A stretch of 64,000 bases of DNA, taken from NCBI RefSeq assembly GCF_014649755.1, contig NZ_BMTQ01000010.1:231045-295044 (forward strand), in the 5' to 3' direction. The stretch comes from Streptomyces litmocidini. Lineage in GTDB: Bacteria; Actinomycetota; Actinomycetes; Streptomycetales; Streptomycetaceae. The position numbers and the translations under genes are program-made. Shown here piece after piece: positions 24,407 to 31,860 of this stretch (position 1 is the first letter of the stretch; every line of letters starts with the position of its first letter). The notes beneath the pieces were generated by a model. That model was not told the DNA's origin, did no database searches, and saw only the letters and a program-made list of their open reading frames with translations.

Positions 24407-25026
24407 GGCGTGGTCACCGTGATGGTGCCGGGGAGGTGGACGGGGTTGTCGGTGGAGTCGAGGGCGGCGTGGTCGTCGACCGTCCGGATCGCGTAGATGT
24501 CCCCGGTGAAGTCCTCGGCTCCGGCGGTGAGCGGGATGAGGGAGCCGAAGAAGTCGAGCAGTCCCTGCACTCCGCAGATCTTGACGAGGACGCGGACGCA
24601 GACGTTGGTGATGTTCCCCCACATCGTCGTCGTCTCGGCCCTGCCCGCGCTGTCGTAGCCGCCGAGCGAGCCCTCCCCGGGCACGTCGATGGTGACGGTG
24701 TGCCCGGCCGCGCGCTGGACCACGTTCATGTGCGAGCGGATCTTGAGCTTGGTGAAGGTGTACCGGGTGGTGGTGCGCGTCGAACCGTCGGAGAGCCGGA
24801 TGGTGACGTCCTTGTCGACCGTCATCGAGACGGCGACCATGCTGCCGATGGTGACGTGCAGCGGGTCCGGGGAGGGCAGGAAGGGCACGCCGAGCGGCTC
24901 GACCGCGGCGCTCCCGCCCGAGGCGCTGCTCGGCTGCCCGGACCAGACGGCGGTGACGACCGCGAGGACCAGGGCCGCCGCCACGGCGAGGGCCCTGCGC
25001 GGCGCCCCGCGCCCCTCGGCCGTCAT
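24403..25026 (-). CDS. Secreted protein of the DUF6230/DUF6114 operon, unknown family
   Basis: A 207-residue protein with a signal peptide (RRALAVAAALVLAVVTAVWS, cleavage probably after the Ser/Ala-rich SSASGGS region) and a beta-rich mature part, e.g. DPLHVTIGSMVAVSMTVDKD and TRYTFTKLKIRSHMNVVQRA. Two cysteines occur close together (NVCVRVLVKICGV). I do not recognise the family. It overlaps both neighbours by four bases (ATGA at each junction), so its production is coupled to DUF6114 protein B and DUF6230 protein C and it is probably part of the same envelope assembly. Confidence 0.7.
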   Translation of the reverse strand: MTAEGRGAPRRALAVAAALVLAVVTAVWSGQPSSASGGSAAVEPLGVPFLPSPDPLHVTIGSMVAVSMTVDKDVTIRLSDGSTRTTTRYTFTKLKIRSHMNVVQRAAGHTVTIDVPGEGSLGGYDSAGRAETTTMWGNITNVCVRVLVKICGVQGLLDFFGSLIPLTAGAEDFTGDIYAIRTVDDHAALDSTDNPVHLPGTITVTTP

Positions 25027-25517
25027 CCTCCCACCGCCCGGCGGCGGGGTCGCTTGGCTCCCCAGCCGACCGTCATGGAGCCGCCGAGCACGCCGAGGGC
25101 CATGCCGAGCAGGAAGCCGCCCAAATTGGAGACGACGAGCGAGACGACGGCGAGGACCGCGCCGATGAGCCCGAAGGTGTACCGCTGGGAGGGCAGGGCC
25201 AGCGGGATGAGCCCGCACAGGATCATCCCGCCGCCGACGAGGTAGCCGGCCACTCCCCCGAAGCCGGTGCTGACGACCAACTGCAGGGAGCTGAGGGAGA
25301 ACTTGAGGACGGTCCAGCCGCCGGCGACCAGCCACACCCCGCCCCAGAACGGCCGGGTGCGACGGAACGCGCGGAACCAGACGTGCGCGGCCTTCGCCCG
25401 GCGCGTCCCGGACCGTTCGTGCGCGGCCTCCGACCGCTCCGTCCCGGACCGTTCGTGCGCGGCCCTCACCCGGTCCGTCCCGGACCGGTCGTCCGCGGTG
25501 CTCGCCCGGCTCAGCAC
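25023..25517 (-). CDS. DUF6114-type four-helix membrane protein B
   Basis: A 164-residue membrane protein. After a charged N-terminal region containing three imperfect repeats of the type AAHERSGTxR, residues about 50-150 form four helices with the DUF6114 hallmarks RTRPFWGGVW, FGGVAGYLVGGGMI, LPSQRYTFGL and SNLGGFLLGMALGVLGGSM. It is a paralogue of the protein at 26251, which has the same motifs. The GTG at 25517 overlaps the end of the DUF6230-B gene by seven bases, and its 3' end overlaps the next gene by four. Function unknown. Confidence 0.75.
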   Translation of the reverse strand: MLSRASTADDRSGTDRVRAAHERSGTERSEAAHERSGTRRAKAAHVWFRAFRRTRPFWGGVWLVAGGWTVLKFSLSSLQLVVSTGFGGVAGYLVGGGMILCGLIPLALPSQRYTFGLIGAVLAVVSLVVSNLGGFLLGMALGVLGGSMTVGWGAKRPRRRAVGG

Positions 25518-26254
25518 GCGGTCGCCGTTCCCGCGACGACCCTGATCTTCAGATCGGGAAGGACGAGCGCCCCGGCCATCTCGGCGTCGTACGCGCTGGC
25601 GTTCAGTCCGTGCAGCGCGATGGAGCTGCCCCCCTCGCCGCCGGCCGAGCCGAGTCCGAAGCCGCCGGGCAGGGCGCCGGTGAGCGGCTTGCCCGCGACG
25701 GTGACCTGGTCGGCGGACTGGCCGAGGACCGCGTTCTGGAGGGTGGTGGGTCCGTACGCCTGGAGTTCGGTGGCCTGGATGTAGAGGTTCGAGGCGTCGA
25801 TGTCGGTGGTGAAGGTGGCGGGCGGTGTCGCCGCCACCTTCTGGCCGCCCGTCAGGAGCAGGGAGTACGGGAGTCCGGCGATCGTCTGGTGGACGATGCC
25901 GCACAGTCCGGCGAGGTGGGCGCTGGCGAAGCCGACGCGCGCCATCGCGGTGTCGGTGCTCGTGGTGCCGTCGGGGCGTCCGACGGCGGGGGTGTTGACG
26001 ATGGCGCCGAAGCCGCTGCCCTCGACCCCGTTGGACGTCAGGGTGAAGGGCTGCCCGGTGACGCTGAAGTTGGCGGCGAGCGCGCCCTGCGCGAGGGCGG
26101 TGCCGAGGACGCCGACGGCGAGGACCGAGGGGACGAACGCGAAGGCGCCGCGCCCCCAGCGGGTGCCGCGGCGGGTGCCGTCGGCGGCCTGGGCGAGCAT
26201 CCGGGCGTTCCAGTCGGCGGCGGCGGCGCGGGCCCCGGAGAGGAGGTGGTTCAT
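25511..26254 (-). CDS. DUF6230-type secreted/anchored protein B
   Basis: A 247-residue protein. A charged N-terminus of about 35 residues precedes a hydrophobic helix FAFVPSVLAVGVLGTALAQG that ends in the AxA-type site GALAANFSVTGQPFTLTSNG shared with paralogue A. The conserved ARVGFASAHLAGLC carries the first Cys and the last residues TATAC the second, so a disulfide closing the domain is likely once exported. The C-terminal strand LPDLKIRVVAG is nearly identical in paralogue A. Its ATG overlaps the DUF6114-A stop by four bases. Confidence 0.78.
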   Translation of the reverse strand: MNHLLSGARAAAADWNARMLAQAADGTRRGTRWGRGAFAFVPSVLAVGVLGTALAQGALAANFSVTGQPFTLTSNGVEGSGFGAIVNTPAVGRPDGTTSTDTAMARVGFASAHLAGLCGIVHQTIAGLPYSLLLTGGQKVAATPPATFTTDIDASNLYIQATELQAYGPTTLQNAVLGQSADQVTVAGKPLTGALPGGFGLGSAGGEGGSSIALHGLNASAYDAEMAGALVLPDLKIRVVAGTATAC

Positions 26255-26745
26255 GCGGATCCGCTCCCCATGGACGCGGGCCTTTCGACGGAGGGGGCGG
26301 TACGGCGCGGGCGGCGCCGTCCGGCGGGCTTCTCCGGCAGCCAGGCGAAGGCCATGGAGCCGCCGAGGACCGAGAGGAACATGCCGACGAACAGGCCGCC
26401 GAGGTTGGACAGGGGGAAGGAGGCGACGCCCGCGATCACCGCGATGACACCGGCCGTGTGGCGCTGTCCGGGGAGCAGCAGGACGAGCAGGGCCATCGCC
26501 ATCAGGAGGACGCCGCCGGCCATGCCCGCGATGCCTCCGACGCCGACCTGGAGGATCTTGCCGAGCGGCGCCATCGGCAGGAAGAAGACGACGAAGCCGC
26601 CGAGTCCGGTCCAGAGGGCCGCCCAGAACGGCCGGGTGCGGCGCCAGCGACGGAAGGCGATGCGCGCCCGGTGCGGCCCGCCCGGGGCGGACGCCTCGGT
26701 CGGCTCGGGTGGCTCGGGCGGCTCGACTGACGGATCGGTGGTCAT
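26251..26745 (-). CDS. DUF6114-type four-helix membrane protein A
   Basis: A 164-residue protein with a Pro/Glu-rich cytoplasmic start (PSVEPPEPPEPTEA), four hydrophobic helices and a basic tail (GRRRPRRTAP). It shares with protein B the motifs RRTRPFWAALW, VGGIAGMAGGVLL, LPGQRHTAGV and SNLGGLFVGMFLSVLGGSM. The size and topology would suit a membrane partner or export aid for the DUF6230 proteins it is paired with, but no activity is known. It is 86 bases downstream of DUF6230-A, with GAGG before its ATG, and overlaps DUF6230-B. Confidence 0.78.
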   Translation of the reverse strand: MTTDPSVEPPEPPEPTEASAPGGPHRARIAFRRWRRTRPFWAALWTGLGGFVVFFLPMAPLGKILQVGVGGIAGMAGGVLLMAMALLVLLLPGQRHTAGVIAVIAGVASFPLSNLGGLFVGMFLSVLGGSMAFAWLPEKPAGRRRPRRTAPSVERPASMGSGSA

Positions 26746-26831
26746 GGAGGCCTCGCAGCGGTGGGTCGGGGTGGGAGGGCCGGGGCCCCGCGCCGTACGG
26801 AGGACGCGGAGCCCCGGGATGGTGCGCGCGG

Positions 26832-27518
26832 TCAGGCTCCGCAGGTCTTGTCGCCGTGGGCGATCCCGATGGCGAGGTCGGGCAGGGTGATCGCGCCGGC
26901 GATCGTGGCGCCGTTGGCGTCGGCGTTGAGGTTCTTGATGTCAGTCCGGCCGCCGGTGGCGTCGAGGCCGAACTGGCCCGGGGTGCCGTCGTTGATGCCG
27001 GTGCCCTTGATCCCGGCGCCGTCGGCGGCCGCGCCGATGACGTTCGGGGTGGTGTCGCTCGCGTTGAGCGTGGCCGTGGCCGCCTTGAGCGCCTGCGCGT
27101 CGAGCACGAGTTTGTTCGCCTGGAGCCCGGCGCCGGCGACGAGTTGGTCGCTGGTGAGCGGGGTGGCGGCGGCGGGTGAGGAGATGTTGAGCGACCAGGT
27201 GCCGAGGCTGCCGATCACCGGGAGGTCGACCGACTGGACGGCGTGGACGCAGATGCCGTCCAGGCCCGCCTTGGCGATGCCGACCTCGGCGGCGCCCTTG
27301 GCCCCGCCGGCGTCGACGGTGTGCATGACCGCGCCGATGCCCTGGGGCGCGGCGACCGTCTTGGAGCTGAGGGTGAAGGGGACGCTGGTGAGCGAGAGGT
27401 TCGCGGCGAGCGCGCCCTGCACCATGGCCGTCGCCATGGCGGCGACGGCGGCCGTCGCGGGCACGGCGAGGAACGCCGATCTGCGCCAGCGGGTGACGCC
27501 TCTGGTCTCGTGCTGCAT
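26832..27518 (-). CDS. DUF6230-type secreted/anchored protein A
   Basis: A 228-residue protein and the first gene of the operon. RWRRSAFLAVPATAAVAAMA begins a hydrophobic export signal that ends MVQGALAANLSLTSVPFTLS. The mature region carries the family strands VGIAKAGLDGIC and, near the end, LPDLAIGIAHGDKTCGA, giving two conserved cysteines. Sequence between them is Thr/Ala/Gly-rich and beta-like. ATG 27518 follows GGAGACCCC. The divergent TetR gene and the GACACTTC repeats just upstream probably govern the whole operon. Function unknown. Confidence 0.78.
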   Translation of the reverse strand: MQHETRGVTRWRRSAFLAVPATAAVAAMATAMVQGALAANLSLTSVPFTLSSKTVAAPQGIGAVMHTVDAGGAKGAAEVGIAKAGLDGICVHAVQSVDLPVIGSLGTWSLNISSPAAATPLTSDQLVAGAGLQANKLVLDAQALKAATATLNASDTTPNVIGAAADGAGIKGTGINDGTPGQFGLDATGGRTDIKNLNADANGATIAGAITLPDLAIGIAHGDKTCGA

Positions 27519-27552
27519 GGGGTCTCCAACCGTCGTGCCGCGCCGGCCTGAT

Positions 27553-27611
27553 GACACTTCGCGGCTATATGTTCGAGAATTGGACACTTCCCAGAGAAGT
27601 GTCAACACTTC
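27553..27611. promoter_or_regulatory. Operator cluster in the DUF6230/TetR divergent promoter
   Basis: ACACTTC occurs three times in direct orientation (in GACACTTC at 27553-27560, in GACACTTC at 27583-27590, and at 27605-27611) and once inverted as GAAGTGTC at 27596-27603. The second and the inverted copy form a perfect 8-bp dyad GACACTTC-CCAGA-GAAGTGTC. The block sits between the divergent starts at 27518 and 27655. Binding by the adjacent TetR regulator is inferred. Confidence 0.7.
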
Positions 27612-27654
27612 TGACGGCCCCGGGAAGATTTCCTCCCTGGACTAGGCTTGGCCG

Positions 27655-28257
27655 ATGCCACGGTTCAGGGAGACGGTCCGGACACTGCTGCGCGAACGCC
27701 TGCTGGACGCCGCGTACGAGGCGGTCGCGGACCGCGGCTTCGACAAGCTGCGCATGGCGCACCTGGCGAGCGCCGTCGGCGTCAGCCGGCAGACGCTGTA
27801 CGCGGAGTTCCCCTCCAAGGAGGCGGTCGGCGAGGCCCTCTTCCAGCGCGAGCTGGAACGCTGCCTCGTCGGCATCCAGGAGGGTTTGGACGCGCACCGG
27901 GACGACCTGAGGGCGGCCGTCCGGGCCTCCGTCGGCTTCACGCTCACGCTGGCCGGCCGGAACCCGCTGATCAAGGCCATGCTGACCAGTACCGGCGAGG
28001 ACGGGCTCCTGCCGTACCTCACGACGCGGTCCGCGGCGGCCTTCGACCTGGCGACGGCGATGACCGACGCGTACGTCACGGAGGCCTGGCCCGCCATCGA
28101 CCCGGTGGCGCGCGAGCTGGCCGTGGACGCGGCGGTCCGGCTGACCGCCAGTCACATCGTCCAGGCCGGCCCCTCGCCGGAGGAGTCGGCCCGCCGCATC
28201 GCGGACACCGTGGTCCGGATCGCCCTGAGCACGGGCCGGGAGCAGCTCCCCCGGTAG
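27655..28257 (+). CDS. TetR/AcrR-family regulator divergent from the DUF6230 operon
   Basis: A 200-residue regulator with an N-terminal helix-turn-helix at residues about 15-58 (LLDAAYEAVADRGFDKLRMA, then HLASAVGVSRQTLYAEFPSK) and a helical ligand-binding part (FTLTLAGRNPLIKAMLTSTG). It is divergent from the six-gene DUF6230/DUF6114 operon and its control region carries repeated GACACTTC half-sites, so it is the best candidate controller of that operon. The ligand is not evident. It converges with the signal peptidase gene, three bases apart. Confidence 0.88.
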   Translation: MPRFRETVRTLLRERLLDAAYEAVADRGFDKLRMAHLASAVGVSRQTLYAEFPSKEAVGEALFQRELERCLVGIQEGLDAHRDDLRAAVRASVGFTLTLAGRNPLIKAMLTSTGEDGLLPYLTTRSAAAFDLATAMTDAYVTEAWPAIDPVARELAVDAAVRLTASHIVQAGPSPEESARRIADTVVRIALSTGREQLPR

Positions 28258-28260
28258 GCC

Positions 28261-28869
28261 TCAGGGACTCGGCCCCCGGTACTCCTCCAGGACGGGCCGG
28301 TTGCCGATGCCCGAGGCCGCGGAGACGGGGAGGGCCCGCGCTCCGACCCGGCCCTCGATCCGCGCCAGGGCTCCCCAGCCGTACGCCCGCGAGTCGTCCG
28401 ACAGGTCGGGGTTGTCGCCCAGGTAGAAGAACGCGCCCTCGGGCACGGTCCGCAGCCCGGGCCGCGCCGACCGGGTGCCGTCGGGTCCGCAGCAGGCGCT
28501 CGTACGGTGGGCCTGCGACGCCCACGAGGGCGCCACCACCCGGCGCACCGGGCCCCGGCCGCCCTCCTGGAGGAGGACCTGGAAGGGATCGTCCGGCGTG
28601 GAGACGATCGCCACCCGGTCGCCGGGCAGGGCGATCACCCGCTTCACCAGGAGGGCGTCCTTCCCGGTGGCCCGCAGCAGCACCACGTCGAACCGGTGCG
28701 CCTCGCCCGCCGAGCCCGGGGAGACGAGGATCCGGTCGCCCTGGTGGAGGGTCGGGCTCATGCTGGTGCCGTCGACCCGGACGCCGAGGGCGGTGACGGC
28801 GGCCCCGGCGAGGAGGCTGAGCAGGACACCGGCCCCGAGGACGGCGCCGGCCGCCCGGCGCGGGTTCAT
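28261..28869 (-). CDS. lepB: Signal peptidase I
   Basis: A 202-residue S26 serine peptidase that removes signal peptides at the outer face of the membrane. One N-terminal helix (AGAVLGAGVLLSLLAGAAVT) anchors it. The nucleophile is Ser36 in GTSMSPTL, the general base Lys76 in LLVKRVIALPGD, and box E is YLGDNPDLSDDSRAYGWGAL. Streptomycetes usually carry several type I peptidases; this one stands alone, near the operon of exported DUF6230 proteins but on the far side of the TetR gene. The symbol denotes the family. Confidence 0.9.
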   Translation of the reverse strand: MNPRRAAGAVLGAGVLLSLLAGAAVTALGVRVDGTSMSPTLHQGDRILVSPGSAGEAHRFDVVLLRATGKDALLVKRVIALPGDRVAIVSTPDDPFQVLLQEGGRGPVRRVVAPSWASQAHRTSACCGPDGTRSARPGLRTVPEGAFFYLGDNPDLSDDSRAYGWGALARIEGRVGARALPVSAASGIGNRPVLEEYRGPSP

Positions 28870-28972
28870 CGGCGTCGGGAGGGGGCCGGCGGCCAGGGAC
28901 CGCCGGACCGGTCGATTTCGGTCATGGCGGGAAGGTAGGCCCCGTGGCGGGCGGCGGCTGTGACCGTACCGC

Positions 28973-30004
28973 TCAGGGTTGTTGACCGCGCGTCCGATAG
29001 GAGCGGGGCGTCTCGCCGGTCCAGCGCCGGAACGCCCGGTGGAAGGCGCTGGGCTCGGAGAAGCCCAGCTGCCGCGAGAGCCGCTCGATCGACACCCGCC
29101 CGCCGGTCAGCTCGGCGATGGCGTGGTCGCGCCGCACCTGGTCGCGGAGCCGCTGGTACGTCGTCCCCTCGGCGGCCAGTTGGCGCCGCAGGGTCTGCGG
29201 GCTGACGGACAGCCGCTCGGCGAGCTGCTCGGGCGTCGGCACCGGCCCCGCGGGCAGCGCCCGGCCGATCAGGTGCCGCACCCGGCCGGTCACCGTACTG
29301 CCGTGGTCCCCGCAGACCAGCACGTCGACCGGGGCCCGGCGGAGGAAGGCCTTGAGCGCCGCCGCGTCCCGCAGGACGGGCTCGTCGAGGTCCGCCCGGT
29401 CGAAGACGGCCGCCGTCCGTCCGGCGCCGAAGACGCAGGGCGCACCGAAGAGCAGGGCGTACTCGCGGGCGTGCCGGGGCTCGGGGTGGACGAACTCGAC
29501 CCTCCTCAGGCCGATCCGGCGCCGGACGAGCCAGCCGGCGAAGCGGTGCGCGACCAGGACGGTGGACTCGGCGCCGAAGTGGAGGGGGTCGTCGTACCCG
29601 GAGACGTCGAACTCCATCCGCGCCTCGTCGGGTCCACCGGCCCCGCCCGCGTCGGGTTCGAGCAGCCGGAAGCGCGGGCCGGCCGGGAAGAGGGAGTAGA
29701 AGGTCTGCGCGCGCCGGAGCGCCTCGCGCAGGTCCCGGCTGCCGTGGACCACGACGTGGGCCATCATCGCGAAGGTGCCGACCTTGCTGGGCGCGCCGCC
29801 GAAGCCGATCAGCTCGTCGTCGAGCGTGGCCCACAGGGTCCTGACGAGCTGTCCGAACTGCTCCGCCGGGATCCGGGCCCGCGATTCCTCCAGGAGCGCG
29901 GAGGGCAGTCCGGCGCGGGCGAGGAGCGGCCCCGGGGCCACCCCGTGCCGCTCGGCCCCGAGCAGCACGGCCCGTACGTGATGAGCACTGACCGAGGAGT
30001 TCAC
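28973..30004 (-). CDS. AraC-family regulator (OruR/ArgR-like)
   Basis: A 343-residue regulator. Residues about 20-210 form the arabinose-binding-like effector domain seen in OruR/GbuR members (TLWATLDDELIGFGGAPSKV, FAMMAHVVVHGSRDLREALR). Residues about 255-340 hold the double helix-turn-helix (LAERLSVSPQTLRRQLAAEG and IERLSRQLGFSEPSAFHRAF followed by RRWTGETPRSYR). GTG 30004 is the start. It is divergent from the Rieske lipoprotein gene and may regulate it. Confidence 0.85.
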   Translation of the reverse strand: MNSSVSAHHVRAVLLGAERHGVAPGPLLARAGLPSALLEESRARIPAEQFGQLVRTLWATLDDELIGFGGAPSKVGTFAMMAHVVVHGSRDLREALRRAQTFYSLFPAGPRFRLLEPDAGGAGGPDEARMEFDVSGYDDPLHFGAESTVLVAHRFAGWLVRRRIGLRRVEFVHPEPRHAREYALLFGAPCVFGAGRTAAVFDRADLDEPVLRDAAALKAFLRRAPVDVLVCGDHGSTVTGRVRHLIGRALPAGPVPTPEQLAERLSVSPQTLRRQLAAEGTTYQRLRDQVRRDHAIAELTGGRVSIERLSRQLGFSEPSAFHRAFRRWTGETPRSYRTRGQQP

Positions 30005-30155
30005 CGAAGCTAGACACTTTCATCGAAGGATGTCCAGGTTCCGACACTCTACTCAGAACTGTAAGGCACCCGGAGTGCGCATCTCGCGAACGGGACGCAG
30101 CTCACAGCCGTACCGTCACCCATGCAACGAGCACACCGAGGAAAAGGGGCAGCAC

Positions 30156-30554
30156 ATGAGCGGAGTGGCACGCCGGACGGTGGTCGCGGCGGCGGGCGGC
30201 GCGGGCCTGGCGGCGGCGCTCGCCGCCTGCGGGGGCGGCGCGGACGGCAAGGACACGGCGCCGGAGGGCACGGCCCTCGCACGGACCGGGGACATCCCGG
30301 TGGGCGGCGGAAAGATCCTCGCCGACAAGGGGCTGGTGATCACCCAGCCGAAGGCCGGCGAGTTCAAGGCCTTCTCCTCGAAGTGCACCCACCAGGGCTG
30401 CGCCGTGAGCAGCGTCGAGGACGGCGTCATCGTCTGCCCCTGCCACCAGAGCCGCTTCGACATCTCGGACGGCAGCGTGAAGTCCGGCCCGGCGCCCTCG
30501 CCGCTGCCGCCGGAGCCGATCCAGGTGGTGGGCGAGGAGATCAGCCCCGGCTGA
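30156..30554 (+). CDS. Rieske [2Fe-2S] protein with lipoprotein/Tat-like N-terminus
   Basis: A 132-residue exported iron-sulfur protein. The N-terminus VARRTVVAAAGGAGLAAALA has twin arginines and ends in the lipobox LAAC (Cys25), so it may be a Tat-exported lipoprotein. The Rieske boxes are complete: CTHQGC (Cys77, His79, disulfide Cys82) and CPCHQSRFD (Cys94, disulfide Cys96, His97). It should be an outer-membrane-face electron-transfer protein; the redox partner is unknown. Its last 14 bases overlap the convergent isochorismatase-like gene. Confidence 0.88.
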   Translation: MSGVARRTVVAAAGGAGLAAALAACGGGADGKDTAPEGTALARTGDIPVGGGKILADKGLVITQPKAGEFKAFSSKCTHQGCAVSSVEDGVIVCPCHQSRFDISDGSVKSGPAPSPLPPEPIQVVGEEISPG

Positions 30555-31293
30555 CGGCACCTCCGTCGCCCGCGGGGGCCCTCCAGCACTCCAGCACCTC
30601 GTCGGTCGTGGTGATCGTGGCGACGAGGGCGAGGGTGTGACGGATCATCGCGGGGGTGTAGTCGGCCGGCACCCCCGCGACGGCGTCCCCGGGCACGACG
30701 ACCGTGTAGCCGAGGTTCACGGCGTCGAAGACGGCGTTGGGCACGGCCACGTTGGCGGAGACCCCGGTGACGACCAGCGTCCTGCAGCCGAGGTTGCGGA
30801 GCAGCGCGTCGACGTCGGTGCCGGCGAGCGGCGAGAGTCCGTGCAGGCGCCGGACCACCAGGTCCTCGCCGGCGACCTCGATCGGTTCGGCGATCCGGAC
30901 GGCCCCGCTGCCGCTGTGCTGCTGCACGGGCAGTCGGGCGGCGGCCCTGAACAGCCGGGCGTTGGTGTTGGCGCCCCGGCCGTCGGGACGCCGCTCGGCG
31001 ACGGCGTGGACGACCTGGACGTCCGCCGCGTGCGCGGCGGCGACGAGCCGGGCGACGTTCCGCAGGACGCCCGACTCCCTCGCCGCGGCAGCCAGTTCGG
31101 GCAGCGCGCTGTCGGGGCCGACGACACCGCGCTGGCATTCGACGGTGAGCAGGACGACTCCGCCGTCCGGGCGGATCCGTTCCCCGAGCCGTTCTCCCGC
31201 ACTCCGCCCCCCGGCCCGCGCTTCCACCTCCCGCTCCCCGACCCCCGCCTCACCTCCCCGCTCCCCGGCCCGTGCTCCCGTACTCCGTGCCAT
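30541..31293 (-). CDS. Isochorismatase-fold protein lacking the catalytic triad
   Basis: A 250-residue protein with the isochorismatase-like alpha/beta fold: strand VVLLTVECQRGVVG, the helix SGVLRNVARLVAAAHAADVQ, LVVRRLHGLSPLAGTDVDAL and LVVTGVSANVAVPNAVFDAV then NLGYTVVVPGDAVAGVP. In active members the triad is Asp, Lys and Cys. Here the aligned positions are Glu52, Arg148/149 and Ala183, so cysteine-hydrolase chemistry is not expected. A binding or regulatory role, or a different reaction, is more likely. Residues 1-45 are a low-complexity extension; the true start may be later. Confidence 0.78.
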   Translation of the reverse strand: MARSTGARAGERGGEAGVGEREVEARAGGRSAGERLGERIRPDGGVVLLTVECQRGVVGPDSALPELAAAARESGVLRNVARLVAAAHAADVQVVHAVAERRPDGRGANTNARLFRAAARLPVQQHSGSGAVRIAEPIEVAGEDLVVRRLHGLSPLAGTDVDALLRNLGCRTLVVTGVSANVAVPNAVFDAVNLGYTVVVPGDAVAGVPADYTPAMIRHTLALVATITTTDEVLECWRAPAGDGGAVSRG

Positions 31294-31339
31294 GGCTCTC
31301 CCGACCTCCCCTTGCACGCGCGCGACCGACCCCCCATGC

Positions 31340-31360
31340 TTTCTGACGTCTCATCAGAAA
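31340..31360. promoter_or_regulatory. Inverted repeat upstream of the PPOX-family gene
   Basis: TTTCTGA (31340-31346) and TCAGAAA (31354-31360) form a perfect 7-bp dyad around CGTCTCA, 18 bases before the ATG at 31379. It is a good repressor-site candidate for the divergent isochorismatase-like/PPOX promoter region; the regulator is not known. Confidence 0.5.
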
Positions 31361-31378
31361 TCCAGAAGGGTGCGGACG

Positions 31379-31846
31379 ATGACCGTCGCACAGCGCCGTG
31401 GACGCCGGATCATGATGACCCCGGCCGAGCTCGACTCCTTCCTCACCGAACAGCGCACCTGCCGGGTCGCGACCGTCTCCGCCGACGGCCGCCCGCACGT
31501 CAGCGCGCTCTGGTTCGCCTGGGACGGCTCCTCGCTGTGGCTGTACTCGATCACCCGCAGCCGGCGCTGGGCGGAGCTGCGCGCCGATCCCAGGATCGCG
31601 GTCGTGGTGGACGCCGGCGAGGAGTACGGGGAGCTGCGCGGCGTCGAACTGTCCGGCACCGCCGTCTTCGTCGGCGAGGCGCCGCGCACGGGAGAGCCCT
31701 GCCCCGAACTCGACGTGCCCGAGCAGCTCTTCGCCGCCAAGAACTTCGGCCTGGACTCCATGCCGCACGACGGCCGGCACGCCTGGCTCCGGCTGACCCC
31801 GGACGCCATCGCCTCCTGGGACTTCCGCAAGCTCGCGCACCCCTGA
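31379..31846 (+). CDS. Pyridoxamine 5'-phosphate oxidase-like flavin protein
   Basis: A 155-residue split-barrel protein of the PNPOx-like superfamily. TPAELDSFLTEQRTCRVATV, VSADGRPHVSALWFAWDGSS and SRRWAELRADPRIAVVVDAG are the characteristic strands of the actinobacterial PPOX class that binds F420 or FMN. It probably reduces or binds a small cofactor-dependent substrate; true pyridoxamine phosphate oxidase activity is unlikely at this length. The ATG at 31379 has GAAGGG upstream. It is preceded by a 7-bp inverted repeat. Confidence 0.8.
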   Translation: MTVAQRRGRRIMMTPAELDSFLTEQRTCRVATVSADGRPHVSALWFAWDGSSLWLYSITRSRRWAELRADPRIAVVVDAGEEYGELRGVELSGTAVFVGEAPRTGEPCPELDVPEQLFAAKNFGLDSMPHDGRHAWLRLTPDAIASWDFRKLAHP

Positions 31847-31860
31847 GGGCGGGCGGGGCC

